Assembly: GCA_002343075.1 (NCBI GenBank)
Contig: DDRH01000004.1
Span: 299-64,298 of the forward strand
DNA from: Phycisphaerales bacterium UBA2421
Lineage (GTDB): Bacteria > Planctomycetota > Phycisphaerae > Tepidisphaerales > Tepidisphaeraceae
Reading direction: 5' to 3'
Length of the DNA: 64,000 nt
Part shown: positions 26,813-35,710 of the stretch, piece after piece
How positions within the stretch are numbered: the first letter of the stretch is position 1
Layout: each line of letters starts with the position of its first letter
Notes under the pieces: model-generated
What the model was told of the DNA's origin: nothing
Seen by the model: only the letters and a program-made list of their open reading frames with translations
The model's database searches: none
Program-made: the position numbers and the translations under genes

Positions 26813-27529
26813 TTAGCTGCCGAGCGCCGAGAGTTCATCTTCCCCAAGTGCCTGCCGCAGGCCGCGGTTGCTCTTGATCTGGATGACCATGAGCATCAAC
26901 ACCGCCAGGACTGGAAAGCCGACGAATCGCGCCCACTTGAGAATAGCCGGCGCGAGTTCTTCCGTGCTGAAGCGCGCGAACTGAAGCAGTTCATCCCAGG
27001 TATAGAGCACTCCCGGAATGATGAACTCGCGGCTGCTGAAGGTGTGATCTGAAAGAAACGCCTGCCACGGAAACAGCAAGACGATGAGCACCAGCGTCCA
27101 TACATAGGCGCTGGTCACCCGGGCGACACCGATCAACCGGCCCACCAGCATGATCTTCACCAGGAGAAACAGCACCAGCGAAAGCACGATTGAAAGTGCT
27201 ATGCCCAGAAATCCTGTCAGCCCGACGAGGTAGTGAAACGAGTCAAACCACTTGCTGCTCGGCTGAACCGGAGTTGTGGCAATGGTCGATGACACTGCGG
27301 GAGAATCGACTGGAAGCTCGGCAGGTAAAGTCGTTGCAAGTTCCACCGGCGGCGAGGTGGGGACGATGCTCGGCTCAACAATCACATTGCTGTACCTGGC
27401 GGCGAAGAAAAGCCCGAGTTGCGCGAGCACTGCGAGCAGTAGTATCAACACAAGGACGCTCTTCGCCCGGCGGGCAACCAGCATGGCATCTGCATAATCG
27501 GCCGCGGTGGCGATGGCGGTGTCTGACAT
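26813..27529 (-). CDS. Predicted inner-membrane protein, four helices
   Basis: I do not recognise this 238-residue protein. It has membrane helices at about residues 22-45, 95-125, 135-158 and 200-222, a Thr/Pro/Ser-rich extracytoplasmic loop between the first two, and a hydrophilic end (LRQALGEDELSALGS). The ATG follows AAAGGATTTCCA. It lies upstream of the bactofilin-like gene on the same strand, so the two may be cotranscribed and act together at the membrane; that is inference. Confidence 0.7.
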   Translation of the reverse strand: MSDTAIATAADYADAMLVARRAKSVLVLILLLAVLAQLGLFFAARYSNVIVEPSIVPTSPPVELATTLPAELPVDSPAVSSTIATTPVQPSSKWFDSFHYLVGLTGFLGIALSIVLSLVLFLLVKIMLVGRLIGVARVTSAYVWTLVLIVLLFPWQAFLSDHTFSSREFIIPGVLYTWDELLQFARFSTEELAPAILKWARFVGFPVLAVLMLMVIQIKSNRGLRQALGEDELSALGS

Positions 27530-27686
27530 TGGAAATCCTTTCCCTTCAATTCGTTAATGATCGGTAATTATCGCAAACCGGCTCTGTAATCAACGCCACG
27601 GTTGCCGCCGCGTCCATATCGCAGCAGTCTGCAACGCGCAGGCCGGGGTACATCTCCGCGCTTCTGCGATTACAATCGAAGGTGGA

Positions 27687-29615
27687 TTGACAGACGCACT
27701 GCAGATTCTCCGCGACCGGTTTGGCCTGAACGAATTCCGCCGCGCGCAGGCCGATGTCATTGCCGACGTGCTTTCCGGGCGCGATGTCATGTGTGTCATG
27801 CCAACCGGGGCCGGCAAATCGCTGTGCTATCAACTCCCGGCAGTGGCCAGCGGTGGGTTGACGATCGTTGTCTCGCCACTGATTTCGCTGATGGCCGACC
27901 AGGTGCGGCAGTTGAACGACCGCGGGATTGACGCGCTCGTGCTGAACAGCGCGCAATCCGCCGCCGAGCAGAGTGCGGTCATCTCCAGACTACGGCATGG
28001 CTACGACGGGTTGCTCTATGTCGCGCCCGAGCGATTCTTCGCCCCCACGTTTCAGCCGCTGCTTCGTGAGCTGCAGCCACGCCTGTTTGCGATTGACGAG
28101 GCGCACTGCGTCAGCCACTGGGGACACGACTTTCGGCCGGAATATAGCGGTCTTGGGCCGATCCGCGACCAACTCGGCGACCCTCCAACCATCGCCCTCA
28201 CCGCCACCGCGACCGATGACGTGCGCGCCGACATCATCCGCCAACTTCACCTGCGTGAACCCGCTATCTACATCACGGGTTTCGACCGGCCCAATCTCAG
28301 CTATGAATCGATCCGCGTCAGCAAGACCAGTGAGAAGCAGCAGGCGCTCCTCGCCCTGCTTCGGAGCGAACTGGGTACCGGCATTGTCTACTGCTCGACT
28401 CGCAAAGCCGTCGATGAATTGACCGACCTGCTCTCCGGCGCGATCAGCGACCGACCGATTTTCGCCTATCACGCCGGCATGGACGCGTCGGCGCGTGCCA
28501 GCAACCAGGCGAAGTTCATGACCACGCCGCGCGCCATCTGTATCGCGACGACCGCGTTTGGAATGGGTGTCAACAAGCCCGATATTCGATTTGTGATTCA
28601 TTACAACTTTGCCGGCACGATCGAACAACATTACCAGGAAGCCGGCCGCGCCGGCCGCGATGGCCTGCCTGCCCGCTGCGTGGTGCTCTTTAGCTTTCAG
28701 GATCGCCGTACGCAGGAATTCTTCATCGACCAGATTGGCGAAGACGGTTCGCTCACGCCCGAACGCAAGGCCGAGCTTCAGAAGATTGCCACCGACAAGC
28801 TGGAACTGATGGTGCGATTTCTCTCCACGCATCGGTGTCGCCGACAGATGATTCTCGATTACTTCGGTGACGAGAGTGAAATCAGCGATTGCACCTGCGA
28901 CGTCTGCCGCCGTGGCCAGCTTGCAGACCATGACAGCGCCTTGATCGTCGACGACGAGACGACGCTGGTGATTCGCAAAATCCTCAGCGCGATCGCGCGA
29001 ATGAACGGTCAGTTTGGCCTTGCGACTGTTGCTGATGTACTGATTGGCGTTTCCAACGAGCGCATCACCAGGTGGAGGCTCGATCAGTTGAGCGTGTTTG
29101 GGCTGCTGCGCGAGTTCAGAGCCAGCGCGGTGAAGGAGATGATGCGCAGGGTGATCGAGTCGGCGCTGGCGGAGCAATTCGATCCCGATCGCAACTTTCG
29201 CCCGGTGGTGCGTCTGACCAGCGAAGGCGTGCGGGTGATGAAGGCCCAAGCCCCGCCGCCGGAGACGCTGATTGATCTGTTGTCGCAGCAATCGAGCTAC
29301 CCCGGCGCAGCAGTCGACGCGCGTCCTCCGCCTAGGCGCAAGGCGCGGATGAACGGTGCTCGGCTCGACGACTCGCTTCAGCTCGACCCGGCAACCGAGC
29401 AGTGCTTCCAGCGCCTGCGCGCGGTGCGCAGCGCACTGTCTCGCGAAAAATCCCTGCCCGCGTATGTGATTTGTCATGATTCCACCCTGAAAGACATCGC
29501 CCTTGCGGCCCCCGCAACGCTGTCCGATCTCGAAGGCGTCAAAGGCATGGGGCCGATGAAGGTGAAGCTATACGGCGACGCCCTGCTCGCCGCGGTGGCG
29601 ACACCCGCAGCGTGA
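27687..29615 (+). CDS. recQ: ATP-dependent DNA helicase RecQ
   Basis: RecQ unwinds DNA 3'-5' in recombination repair. The 642-residue product has the Q motif region, Walker A PTGAGKSLCYQLP, DEAH box (FAIDEAHCVSHWGHDFRPEY, with the RecQ aromatic-rich loop), motif VI QEAGRAGRDGLPARC, an RQC zinc-binding region (CRRQMILDYFGDES then CTCDVC) and a C-terminal HRDC domain (RLRAVRSALSREKSLPAYVI). The start is TTG at 27687, preceded by AAGG; a TACAAT -10 lies at 27671-27676. It is divergent from the membrane protein gene. Confidence 0.96.
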   Translation: MTDALQILRDRFGLNEFRRAQADVIADVLSGRDVMCVMPTGAGKSLCYQLPAVASGGLTIVVSPLISLMADQVRQLNDRGIDALVLNSAQSAAEQSAVISRLRHGYDGLLYVAPERFFAPTFQPLLRELQPRLFAIDEAHCVSHWGHDFRPEYSGLGPIRDQLGDPPTIALTATATDDVRADIIRQLHLREPAIYITGFDRPNLSYESIRVSKTSEKQQALLALLRSELGTGIVYCSTRKAVDELTDLLSGAISDRPIFAYHAGMDASARASNQAKFMTTPRAICIATTAFGMGVNKPDIRFVIHYNFAGTIEQHYQEAGRAGRDGLPARCVVLFSFQDRRTQEFFIDQIGEDGSLTPERKAELQKIATDKLELMVRFLSTHRCRRQMILDYFGDESEISDCTCDVCRRGQLADHDSALIVDDETTLVIRKILSAIARMNGQFGLATVADVLIGVSNERITRWRLDQLSVFGLLREFRASAVKEMMRRVIESALAEQFDPDRNFRPVVRLTSEGVRVMKAQAPPPETLIDLLSQQSSYPGAAVDARPPPRRKARMNGARLDDSLQLDPATEQCFQRLRAVRSALSREKSLPAYVICHDSTLKDIALAAPATLSDLEGVKGMGPMKVKLYGDALLAAVATPAA

Positions 29616-29641
29616 TGAATCGCGCCGCGGCCCCACACCTT

Positions 29642-29675
29642 CGAGACAAACAAATCTCGCCGTTGATGCTATACT
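29642..29675 (+). promoter_or_regulatory. Promoter/operator of the MNT-HEPN pair
   Basis: An extended -10 (TGC-TATACT, hexamer at 29670-29675) lies 7 nt before the mntA ATG, so the transcript is nearly leaderless. A short inverted repeat CGAGA-N8-TCTCG (29642-29659) sits upstream, in the position of an autoregulatory operator. No clear -35 box is visible. Confidence 0.45.
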
Positions 29676-29682
29676 GCCCTGC

Positions 29683-29967
29683 ATGGACCGCCTGATACAG
29701 CAGAAGCGTGCCCGGATCATCGAAGTCGCCGCGCGACACGGCGCGGGAAATGTGCGAGTCTTCGGATCGCGTGCGCGGGGAGACGCACGCCCGGAGAGCG
29801 ATGCCGATTTCCTCATCGATATTGTCGGCCCGACCTCACCGTGGTTCCCCGGCGGGCTGATCGTGGACTTGAGAGAACTGCTCGGCTGCGAAGTTGACGT
29901 CGGCATGCCGCAAGAACTCCATCCGCTGGTTCGTGAACGTGTGCTGGCAGAAGCGGTGAAGTTATGA
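29683..29967 (+). CDS. mntA: MNT-domain nucleotidyltransferase antitoxin (MntA-like)
   Basis: This 94-residue minimal nucleotidyltransferase has the exact motif GSX10DXD (GSRARGDARPESDAD) and a third acidic residue in CEVDVGM. In characterised MntA-HepT pairs MntA adds AMP to a Tyr next to the HEPN active site and so silences the RNase. Its stop overlaps the HEPN start as ATGA. A single domain of normal size. Subfamily inferred from motifs and partner gene. Confidence 0.9.
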   Translation: MDRLIQQKRARIIEVAARHGAGNVRVFGSRARGDARPESDADFLIDIVGPTSPWFPGGLIVDLRELLGCEVDVGMPQELHPLVRERVLAEAVKL

Positions 29968-30311
29968 GCCAGTTTGCGCTGACTGATCGCCTTTACCTGA
30001 CTCACATTCTCACATGCATCGACAACGTGCAGGAAGACCTCGCCGGCGGGCGCGACGCAATGCAAAACAGCAGGACGATTCGCGACTCGGTCATCAGAAA
30101 TCTTCAGGTGATGACCGAATCGAGTCAGCGACTGTCCGACGCGATCAAAGAGACTGAGGCCGCGATCCCATGGAAACAAATCGCCGGCTTTCGGCATCGG
30201 TTGGTCCACGACTATTTCAATATCGACATTGGATTGATCTGGAGAGTGCATAACGATCACCTACCTGACCTGAAGGCCGCCGCCCAGCGAATGCTCGGGG
30301 TAGTCGGCTAA
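29964..30311 (+). CDS. hepT: HEPN-domain RNase toxin (HepT-like, DUF86)
   Basis: The 115-residue helical protein carries the HEPN catalytic motif RX4HXY as RHRLVHDY at about residues 80-87, plus the DUF86 opening LYLTHILTCIDNVQED. HEPN RNases cleave tRNA or mRNA when not neutralised by their MNT partner. The Tyr of the motif, the AMPylation target in known HepT, is present. It overlaps mntA by 4 bp, which ensures coupled translation. All catalytic residues are intact, so the toxin looks functional. Confidence 0.9.
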   Translation: MSQFALTDRLYLTHILTCIDNVQEDLAGGRDAMQNSRTIRDSVIRNLQVMTESSQRLSDAIKETEAAIPWKQIAGFRHRLVHDYFNIDIGLIWRVHNDHLPDLKAAAQRMLGVVG

Positions 30312-30319
30312 TCGGTTGG

Positions 30320-31063
30320 CTAATCTGTGCCAGGTCGGACTCCCGACGTATCCGATGCTTCTCTCCTTTTCTCGACTGCAACAGTCAGTCCGGCTGGCGT
30401 GCTGTCATCGTCGCGCAGCCATAGGTCATAACACACCTCTTCGGCGTCAATCTTCAGAATAAAGCTGGCGTGTGATGCGTCGTGCGGGTCGGGGGTCGCT
30501 GTGTAAACAGTAATCACCCGCTTCGCGCGATCGACACTCTCAAGGTCAGCACGCCCGCCGACGAGCGGATCTGCCGAAACTCGACGCGACAGAAGTGAGG
30601 TCGGCCGGACCACCGTTGCGTGGATGGAAGGGGTGCTGCCAATCACTATACAAGAAGCGTCTCGGGTAACAGATCGGACCCAGACGAAAGCATCGGTGCC
30701 GCCCGGCGAGGTCAACTGCGACGCCAGCACAGTACCGTAATGATCCTGCGGGGCCCTGTGACGATTCAGCAGGCGCTCCAGAGCAGGCGACTTCGTCGCA
30801 GCAGCCGGAAGTTCGGGGTTGTGGAACGGAAAATCCAGCCTCAGCGCTTCAGCACCTCCGGTGAGCACCGATTGCGCAAAGGCATCTCGCTCGCGCGCGA
30901 TCTCAGTTGTCTGCCGGACAAGATGGGCCAACAACAAGACCAAGCCGGAGATCAACGCGATGCCGATCGTCCACGTGCACACCCGGCGTGTGCCTGCCAC
31001 CCAGTCGCGGGGACCGGCCACGCTGTAGTCTAGCACGCGAACATCTTTGGTCTGTAGCGTCAT
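30320..31063 (-). CDS. Hypothetical single-pass membrane protein
   Basis: I do not recognise this protein of about 247 residues. It has a short N-terminal cytoplasmic segment, one membrane helix (about residues 30-50, CTWTIGIALISGLVLLLAHL) and a soluble domain of about 190 residues without known motif, with beta-strand-like stretches such as ASFILKIDAEEVCYDLWLRD. It is convergent with hepT, ending 8 bp from it. The start is uncertain between GTG 31072 and ATG 31063. Confidence 0.6.
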   Translation of the reverse strand: MTLQTKDVRVLDYSVAGPRDWVAGTRRVCTWTIGIALISGLVLLLAHLVRQTTEIARERDAFAQSVLTGGAEALRLDFPFHNPELPAAATKSPALERLLNRHRAPQDHYGTVLASQLTSPGGTDAFVWVRSVTRDASCIVIGSTPSIHATVVRPTSLLSRRVSADPLVGGRADLESVDRAKRVITVYTATPDPHDASHASFILKIDAEEVCYDLWLRDDDSTPAGLTVAVEKRREASDTSGVRPGTD

Positions 31064-31103
31064 CTGATTCACGGCTTCCGGTTCATGAATCGAGCATTAC
31101 ACT

Positions 31104-32360
31104 CTAACGTAGTTTTTCAAAGACTTCGCTTCGTTCCACACTCACCTGCTCCTGCGTAACCATGTTCTTCAGATTCACAGTTCCGCCGGCCAGTTCGGCG
31201 TCGCCGACGATGATGCACCAGCTGGCGCCTTCGCGGTCGGCGCGTTTGAATTGCTTATCGACCTTGCGACCGGCGAGGTCCATGTCTGATACGATGCCAG
31301 CGGCGCGGAGTTCCTGCAATAGCCGGACGTTTGCCGACCGCGCCGCATCGCCGTGGCTGATGAGCCAGACGAGCGGCTTTTTCTCGATGGGCAGCGCCAC
31401 TCTTTGCGCGTCGAGTGCGATGAGCAACCGCTCCAGCCCGCTGCCGAATCCAACCCCCGGCGTGGGCTTGCCGCCGAGCTGTTCGACGAGATTGTCGTAC
31501 CGTCCCCCGCCACCGATGGCGTTTTGAGAACCAAGCCCGCCCGCGGTGACTTCCCACAGTGTGTCGGTGTAGTAGTCAAAGCCCCGGACCAACGCGCCGT
31601 CGATTGTGAAACTCACTTGCGCCTGCTCCAGCAGACGGGCGACGGTTTCAAAGTGCTGTTTAGATTTTTCCGTCAACGATTCACTCGCCGGCGGCGCGCC
31701 TTTGCACGCTTCCACATCGCGCGGGTCCTTGCTGTCCAGAATGCGCAGCGGATTGGTTTCGAGCCGTCGCTGCGATTCTTCACTCAGGCTCTCGCGCCGG
31801 GGCGAAAGGTGGTTCACGAGCAATTCGCGATATCGCAACTTGCTCTCGCGGTCGCCGAGGCTGTTGATGCGCAGCGCCAGGTCTTTCAGCCCGCAGCGCT
31901 GATAGAACGCCAGTTGCAGCAGAATGCACTCAACGTCCTGTTCAGGATTGGCCACCCCAAACGCCTCGACGCCGAACTGGTGGTGCTGGCGCAGCCGACC
32001 TTTTTGTGGCCGCTCGTACCGAAAATTGGGACCGAGATAAAAGACCTTCACGATGCTGCCCGGATCATTAAGTAACTTGCTCTCGACTACCGCGCGGACG
32101 ACGCCGGCCGTTTGTTCCGGGCGCAGCGTGATCGAGCGGCCGCCGCGGTCGGTGAAGGTGTAGGTTTCCTTGGTGACGATGTCGGTAGTCTCGCCCGCGC
32201 CGCGGTGGAAGAGTTCGGTGTGCTCGAGGATTGGGGTGCGTATTTCCTTAAAGTGATAGAGTGCCGAGGTCTCGCGCGCGGCGCGTTCGATCGCCTGCCA
32301 CTTCGCCGCCTCGTCGGGAAGTGTGTCGGCGGTTCCGATGGGTGCGGTGATGTCTGGCAT
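31104..32360 (-). CDS. hisS: Histidyl-tRNA synthetase
   Basis: HisRS charges tRNA-His. The product of about 418 residues has class II motif 2 (FRYERPQKGRLRQHHQFGVE), the HisRS signatures LVRGFDYYT and GGGRYDNLVEQLGGKPTPGV, motif 3 GFGSGLERLLIAL, and a C-terminal anticodon-binding domain (RKVDKQFKRADREGASWCII). It starts at ATG 32360 (MPDITAPIGTADTLPDEAAK); an upstream TTG is less likely. No ribosome-binding site is obvious. It is downstream of trigger factor, with a spacer of repeat sequence. Confidence 0.96.
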   Translation of the reverse strand: MPDITAPIGTADTLPDEAAKWQAIERAARETSALYHFKEIRTPILEHTELFHRGAGETTDIVTKETYTFTDRGGRSITLRPEQTAGVVRAVVESKLLNDPGSIVKVFYLGPNFRYERPQKGRLRQHHQFGVEAFGVANPEQDVECILLQLAFYQRCGLKDLALRINSLGDRESKLRYRELLVNHLSPRRESLSEESQRRLETNPLRILDSKDPRDVEACKGAPPASESLTEKSKQHFETVARLLEQAQVSFTIDGALVRGFDYYTDTLWEVTAGGLGSQNAIGGGGRYDNLVEQLGGKPTPGVGFGSGLERLLIALDAQRVALPIEKKPLVWLISHGDAARSANVRLLQELRAAGIVSDMDLAGRKVDKQFKRADREGASWCIIVGDAELAGGTVNLKNMVTQEQVSVERSEVFEKLR

Positions 32361-32538
32361 GATCAAAAACCGAATGGCGAAATCAGAAATCCGAATCAAA
32401 CCTGAATGACGAGATTAGAATACCGGCCAAACCACATCCTGCGAAAGTCGAAACCCGAACGACTTTCGTCATTCGGGCTTCGGGATTGATTCAAGCTGCT
32501 GGTTTGGTCATTCGGGTTTCCCGAACAGCCGAGTCACC
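32361..32538. repeat. Word-repeat spacer with hairpin between tig and hisS
   Basis: The spacer consists of short related phrases such as CCGAATGGCGAAATCAGAAA, CCTGAATGACGAGATTAGAA and TTCGTCATTCGGGCTTCGGG. It contains a perfect stem CGAAAGTCG / CGACTTTCG around a 9-nt loop (about 32443-32469) and a second partial pair ATTCGGG/CCCGAA. It may act as a terminator after tig (no T run) or be a dispersed repeat. Confidence 0.6.
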
Positions 32539-33903
32539 CTACTCAGCCTTCTTCGCCGTCACATCCACTTCGCTGATTTCTGCGGTTTCGAGAATCTTGT
32601 CGACCGCCTTCTGCTCGCGCATCTGAACATACATGTTCTGCAGCGTGCCGTCTTTGGCCATGCTCTGCTTGAGTTTTTCGGGGCGCTCGCCGCGCTGCGC
32701 TGCGATCATGGCAATTCGTCCATTCAACTCCCCTTCGTCCACATCCACGCCGAAATCATTGGCGATTTTCTGGAGGATGAAGAACAGTTTCAGCTCGCGT
32801 GCGGCTTCATCTTTCGCGCCCACCTGCAGTTTTTCCAGGTTGGCGCGAATGGTCTCTTCCGGCATGCCGCGCATCATCAGATCGACCGCCCGACGGTTGA
32901 CCACCCGCTGGGCCTGTCGATCGCTCAGACGGCTGGGAATCTCGATCGTTGTACTGTCAAGTAGATATTTGTGAACCTGCTCGCGAAGCGCGCTCTGCAC
33001 ATCCATCTTGATGCGCTCTTCCATTTGTTCCCGAAGCGCGTCACGAAGCTGCTGCTGATTCTCGAATCCGAGGTCGGCCAGGAACTCATCGTTGATCTCG
33101 GCCAGCTCCAGCTTCTTGATGTCTTTCAGCGAAAACTCGATGTTCACTTCCTTGCCACGGATTTTTTCGCTCGGATGCGTCTCGGGCACAGCCACTTTCA
33201 CGTCACGCTTTTCGCCAGCCTTCATGCCGGCGAGTTGTTTATCGAGGTCGGCAACATCAATCCCGCCGATACGACCCGGCCGGCTGACCACTTGCGCATC
33301 ATGCTGGTGGCCGACCAACTCTCCGTCGAGCTTCACCTCGACATCAACTACCAGATAATCTTTATCTTCCACCCCGCGGTCTTCCACGGGCACTAGCAGG
33401 CCCTGCTGTTCACGCAGGTTTTGCATCGCCTGATCGACGTTATCTTCGGTTATGGCGATCGCCGGGCGGTTCACCTTCACCCCGGTAAGTTCCGGCAGAT
33501 TCAGTTCCGGCTGCACCTCGACCTCGAAGCTGTACTTCAGGCCTTCGTTGTCTTTCAGTTCCAGCGATTTCGGGTCGGCAAACACCGGTTCACCAATCAC
33601 CTGCAGGTTGTTCTTCTCCACGGCCTGCTCGTAGCTTTCGCCAATCAGGCTCCGGCGGACCTGCTCGCGGACGTCGGCGCTGAACTTCTTTTCCAACAGC
33701 TTCTGCGGCACATGCCCCGGGCGAAACCCTGGCACGGCGGCGGCGCCGCGCAGTTCCTTGAACTGCTCGGCCAGCTTGGCATCGATTCGCTCTTTGGGAA
33801 TCTCCACCACTACTTTCTTGGTCGCCGGGCCGGCGTCTTCGATCTGAATGGGGTACTGAAACGCTTCGGTCTGTTCCGCAACGGCGGCTTGGTTCTCGGC
33901 CAT
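32539..33903 (-). CDS. tig: Trigger factor
   Basis: Trigger factor is the ribosome-bound chaperone and prolyl isomerase. The 454-residue product has the N-terminal ribosome-binding domain with the signature GFRPGHVPQKLLEKK (usual form GFRxGKxP, so Lys is His here), a FKBP-type middle domain (about residues 160-250; VEDKDYLVVDVEVKLDGELV) and a helical C-terminal domain (ELKLFFILQKIANDFGVDVD). It ends in a charged tail KAE. The ATG at 33903 follows GAGGATTGCC. Confidence 0.95.
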   Translation of the reverse strand: MAENQAAVAEQTEAFQYPIQIEDAGPATKKVVVEIPKERIDAKLAEQFKELRGAAAVPGFRPGHVPQKLLEKKFSADVREQVRRSLIGESYEQAVEKNNLQVIGEPVFADPKSLELKDNEGLKYSFEVEVQPELNLPELTGVKVNRPAIAITEDNVDQAMQNLREQQGLLVPVEDRGVEDKDYLVVDVEVKLDGELVGHQHDAQVVSRPGRIGGIDVADLDKQLAGMKAGEKRDVKVAVPETHPSEKIRGKEVNIEFSLKDIKKLELAEINDEFLADLGFENQQQLRDALREQMEERIKMDVQSALREQVHKYLLDSTTIEIPSRLSDRQAQRVVNRRAVDLMMRGMPEETIRANLEKLQVGAKDEAARELKLFFILQKIANDFGVDVDEGELNGRIAMIAAQRGERPEKLKQSMAKDGTLQNMYVQMREQKAVDKILETAEISEVDVTAKKAE

Positions 33904-34046
33904 GGCAATCCTCTAACGTAAATGAGTGCGAACCGCGGCGATCCGGCGACTAATGCCCAATACGACGCGAGCCACGCAATTTAACGCCCCTTCGCCTCAA
34001 AATAAAGCCTGCACGACCGCCGGAGCGAAGTTTGATGACCAATGCG

Positions 34047-34568
34047 CTATTCTGCCGGGCCGGACGCAACCGGGCGCGCCGCGGCGGCACTCCTGGCCTG
34101 GTCGGATAGCAACTGGCTCCGAGCCATCACTCTTCCCGCCCCAAAGAGATGGAACACGCTTCGCGCCGCCCGGTAGCACGATTCGGTGCTTCGGCTATAC
34201 AACTGCTCCTGCAAAAGATCGACCGCTCGAATGGCCATCGTGCGTAACCGTTCGGAGGCTTCGCCCCACATCTGGTTAACCCGGGCCGAAAGAGCGGCGC
34301 CGAACTCAGGATCGCACCGCCATCGGTAAAGCGTTTTCTGATCAATACTTAGGGCCTCGGCAACGCGATTGAGCGGCTGGCCCGCAGCGAGCAGTTCGAT
34401 GGCGGCGCGCTGCTTTTCGGGTAGATATACGGGAAATTGCGTATTTTCAAAAATCGGGCATTTTCGGGCATCCTCGGGCACCCGGCCCGGGTCGGCCGGC
34501 GGGATGTCTTGCCGATCGGGGCCGGGAGTTTCCGGCTGGTCTTTCCGAAGTTCGATCCACTTACCCAT
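34047..34568 (-). CDS. Helix-turn-helix protein (phBC6A51-like)
   Basis: The 173-residue protein has a Pro-rich N-terminus, then a helix-turn-helix (EKQRAAIELLAAGQPLNRVA, EALSIDQKTLYRWRCDPEFG) resembling the phBC6A51/terminase-small-subunit type, then a helical segment (ASERLRTMAIRAVDLLQEQL) and an Ala/Arg/Ser-rich tail. Proteins of this type come from phages and mobile elements but many are lone chromosomal genes. No phage genes are near. Function and DNA target are unknown. Confidence 0.6.
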   Translation of the reverse strand: MGKWIELRKDQPETPGPDRQDIPPADPGRVPEDARKCPIFENTQFPVYLPEKQRAAIELLAAGQPLNRVAEALSIDQKTLYRWRCDPEFGAALSARVNQMWGEASERLRTMAIRAVDLLQEQLYSRSTESCYRAARSVFHLFGAGRVMARSQLLSDQARSAAAARPVASGPAE

Positions 34569-34904
34569 GACAACCTCCTCAGTTGGCTAAACCACCTCTT
34601 GTTCAAGAACCATTAAACATCCGACGCGCAAAACCGGGCCTTCTCGCGAAAAGAGCCGTCTCGGCAGGTCGGATATCCTAACAAAACCATAACAAGCTGC
34701 CCGCTCGTTGTCAACAGATTTTGTCAGGAACCGGCCACGCGCGGCGAGACATTGGAGACAGGGCCAAACAGCCCGAATGGCGGCTGGATGGGTGAAAAGC
34801 GGAATAAGTGGGCGCGAACGGCCCGATAACGGCGACCGCCTGGCCGAATCGGCCCCCGCTAGATTAGATTGCGGCTTAGATTGAGCGCGAAGGCACGGGA
34901 ACCC
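34569..34904. other. Intergenic region with a foldable leader, otherwise nothing recognised
   Basis: The first part (34619-34674) is framed by ATCCGAC / GTCGGAT complementary arms, with an inner stem GCCG-TCT-CGGC and a CTC/GAG pair; on the minus strand it would lie in the leader of the helix-turn-helix gene. The remaining 200 bases hold no open frame that looks coding, no tRNA and no known RNA motif. Confidence 0.5.
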
Positions 34905-35501
34905 CTACCGACTGTCTTCCCTCTCGGCACGCTCGAGGTCGGCGGCGATATCGTCGGCGATCGCGCTGTTGCTCAGCGCGTCGGCGGCGCCGGAATCGTT
35001 TGGACCGTCCAATATTCCCATGGGGTCAAACGTGTGGCTGCTTTCGGACGTGCCAACGTCCGAAATGGCTGTCGGGTCCATGCCGGGGGCGCTGCCGTCG
35101 GAGCCAGTAAACCCGACATCGTGCGACGCCGAATCATGTGAAGATGTATCACCCGCAACGGCCACAACGTTGTCGGACGTGAAGGGTGTCATTTCATCGT
35201 CGCCGGGCACGCCGTCAAGCTGAACTACAAATACAACCGAGCCGATTTTTATCGTATCGCCAGGGCTTAGGGATGCCCCCTGCACTCTCTGGCCATTGAT
35301 ATACGTGCCATTACTCGAACCCAAATCTTCGATCTTCAGCTCGTCGTCCTCGCGGATGATTTTGCAGTGCTTTCGCGAGATTTCGCCAAGCGGGATGCGC
35401 ACGTCGCAATCTTCGCGCCGGCCGACGACGGTGGTCTGCTTGTGCAGCGAAAAGCTCCGTCGGGAGCCGTCGGTCTTAAACATCACAAGCACGACTTGCA
35501 T
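34905..35501 (-). CDS. FHA-domain protein
   Basis: The 198-residue product begins with a forkhead-associated domain (residues 1-95): VVGRREDCDVRIPLGEISRK, then the FHA core residues Arg, Ser, His in SRKHCKI and the Asn in LGSSNGTYINGQRVQ. FHA domains bind phosphothreonine peptides. The rest is an acidic, Ser/Asp-rich low-complexity tail. Start at ATG 35501, which follows GAGGAT; in-frame upstream codons look non-coding. No kinase gene is adjacent. It is divergent from the giant surface protein gene. Confidence 0.9.
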   Translation of the reverse strand: MQVVLVMFKTDGSRRSFSLHKQTTVVGRREDCDVRIPLGEISRKHCKIIREDDELKIEDLGSSNGTYINGQRVQGASLSPGDTIKIGSVVFVVQLDGVPGDDEMTPFTSDNVVAVAGDTSSHDSASHDVGFTGSDGSAPGMDPTAISDVGTSESSHTFDPMGILDGPNDSGAADALSNSAIADDIAADLERAEREDSR

Positions 35502-35710
35502 GCCAAAATCCTCGCAGGGCGACGTGGTAGTTCGCGACACTATAGAGAGTGGTCGGTTTGCCCGTTGTTCCAGAGGATACAAGGTGTTTTTTGATCGAGC
35601 AACATCAATCGCGTTTGACGTCGGATCGGACGTGCCCCGTACCCATTTGCCGCATCCTGAGTGGCGACAAGAGTTTATGGGACGCATCCGCGATGACCTG
35701 CGGCACGAAA
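35502..35710. other. Intergenic upstream of the structured element
   Basis: Nothing recognised beyond a minus-strand TATAGT hexamer (plus 35537-35542), a possible -10 of the FHA gene. No convincing open frame lies here. Confidence 0.4.

Noticed and set aside
27990-29477. 495-codon open frame on the minus strand
   Set aside because: Antisense to recQ, which has all helicase motifs.
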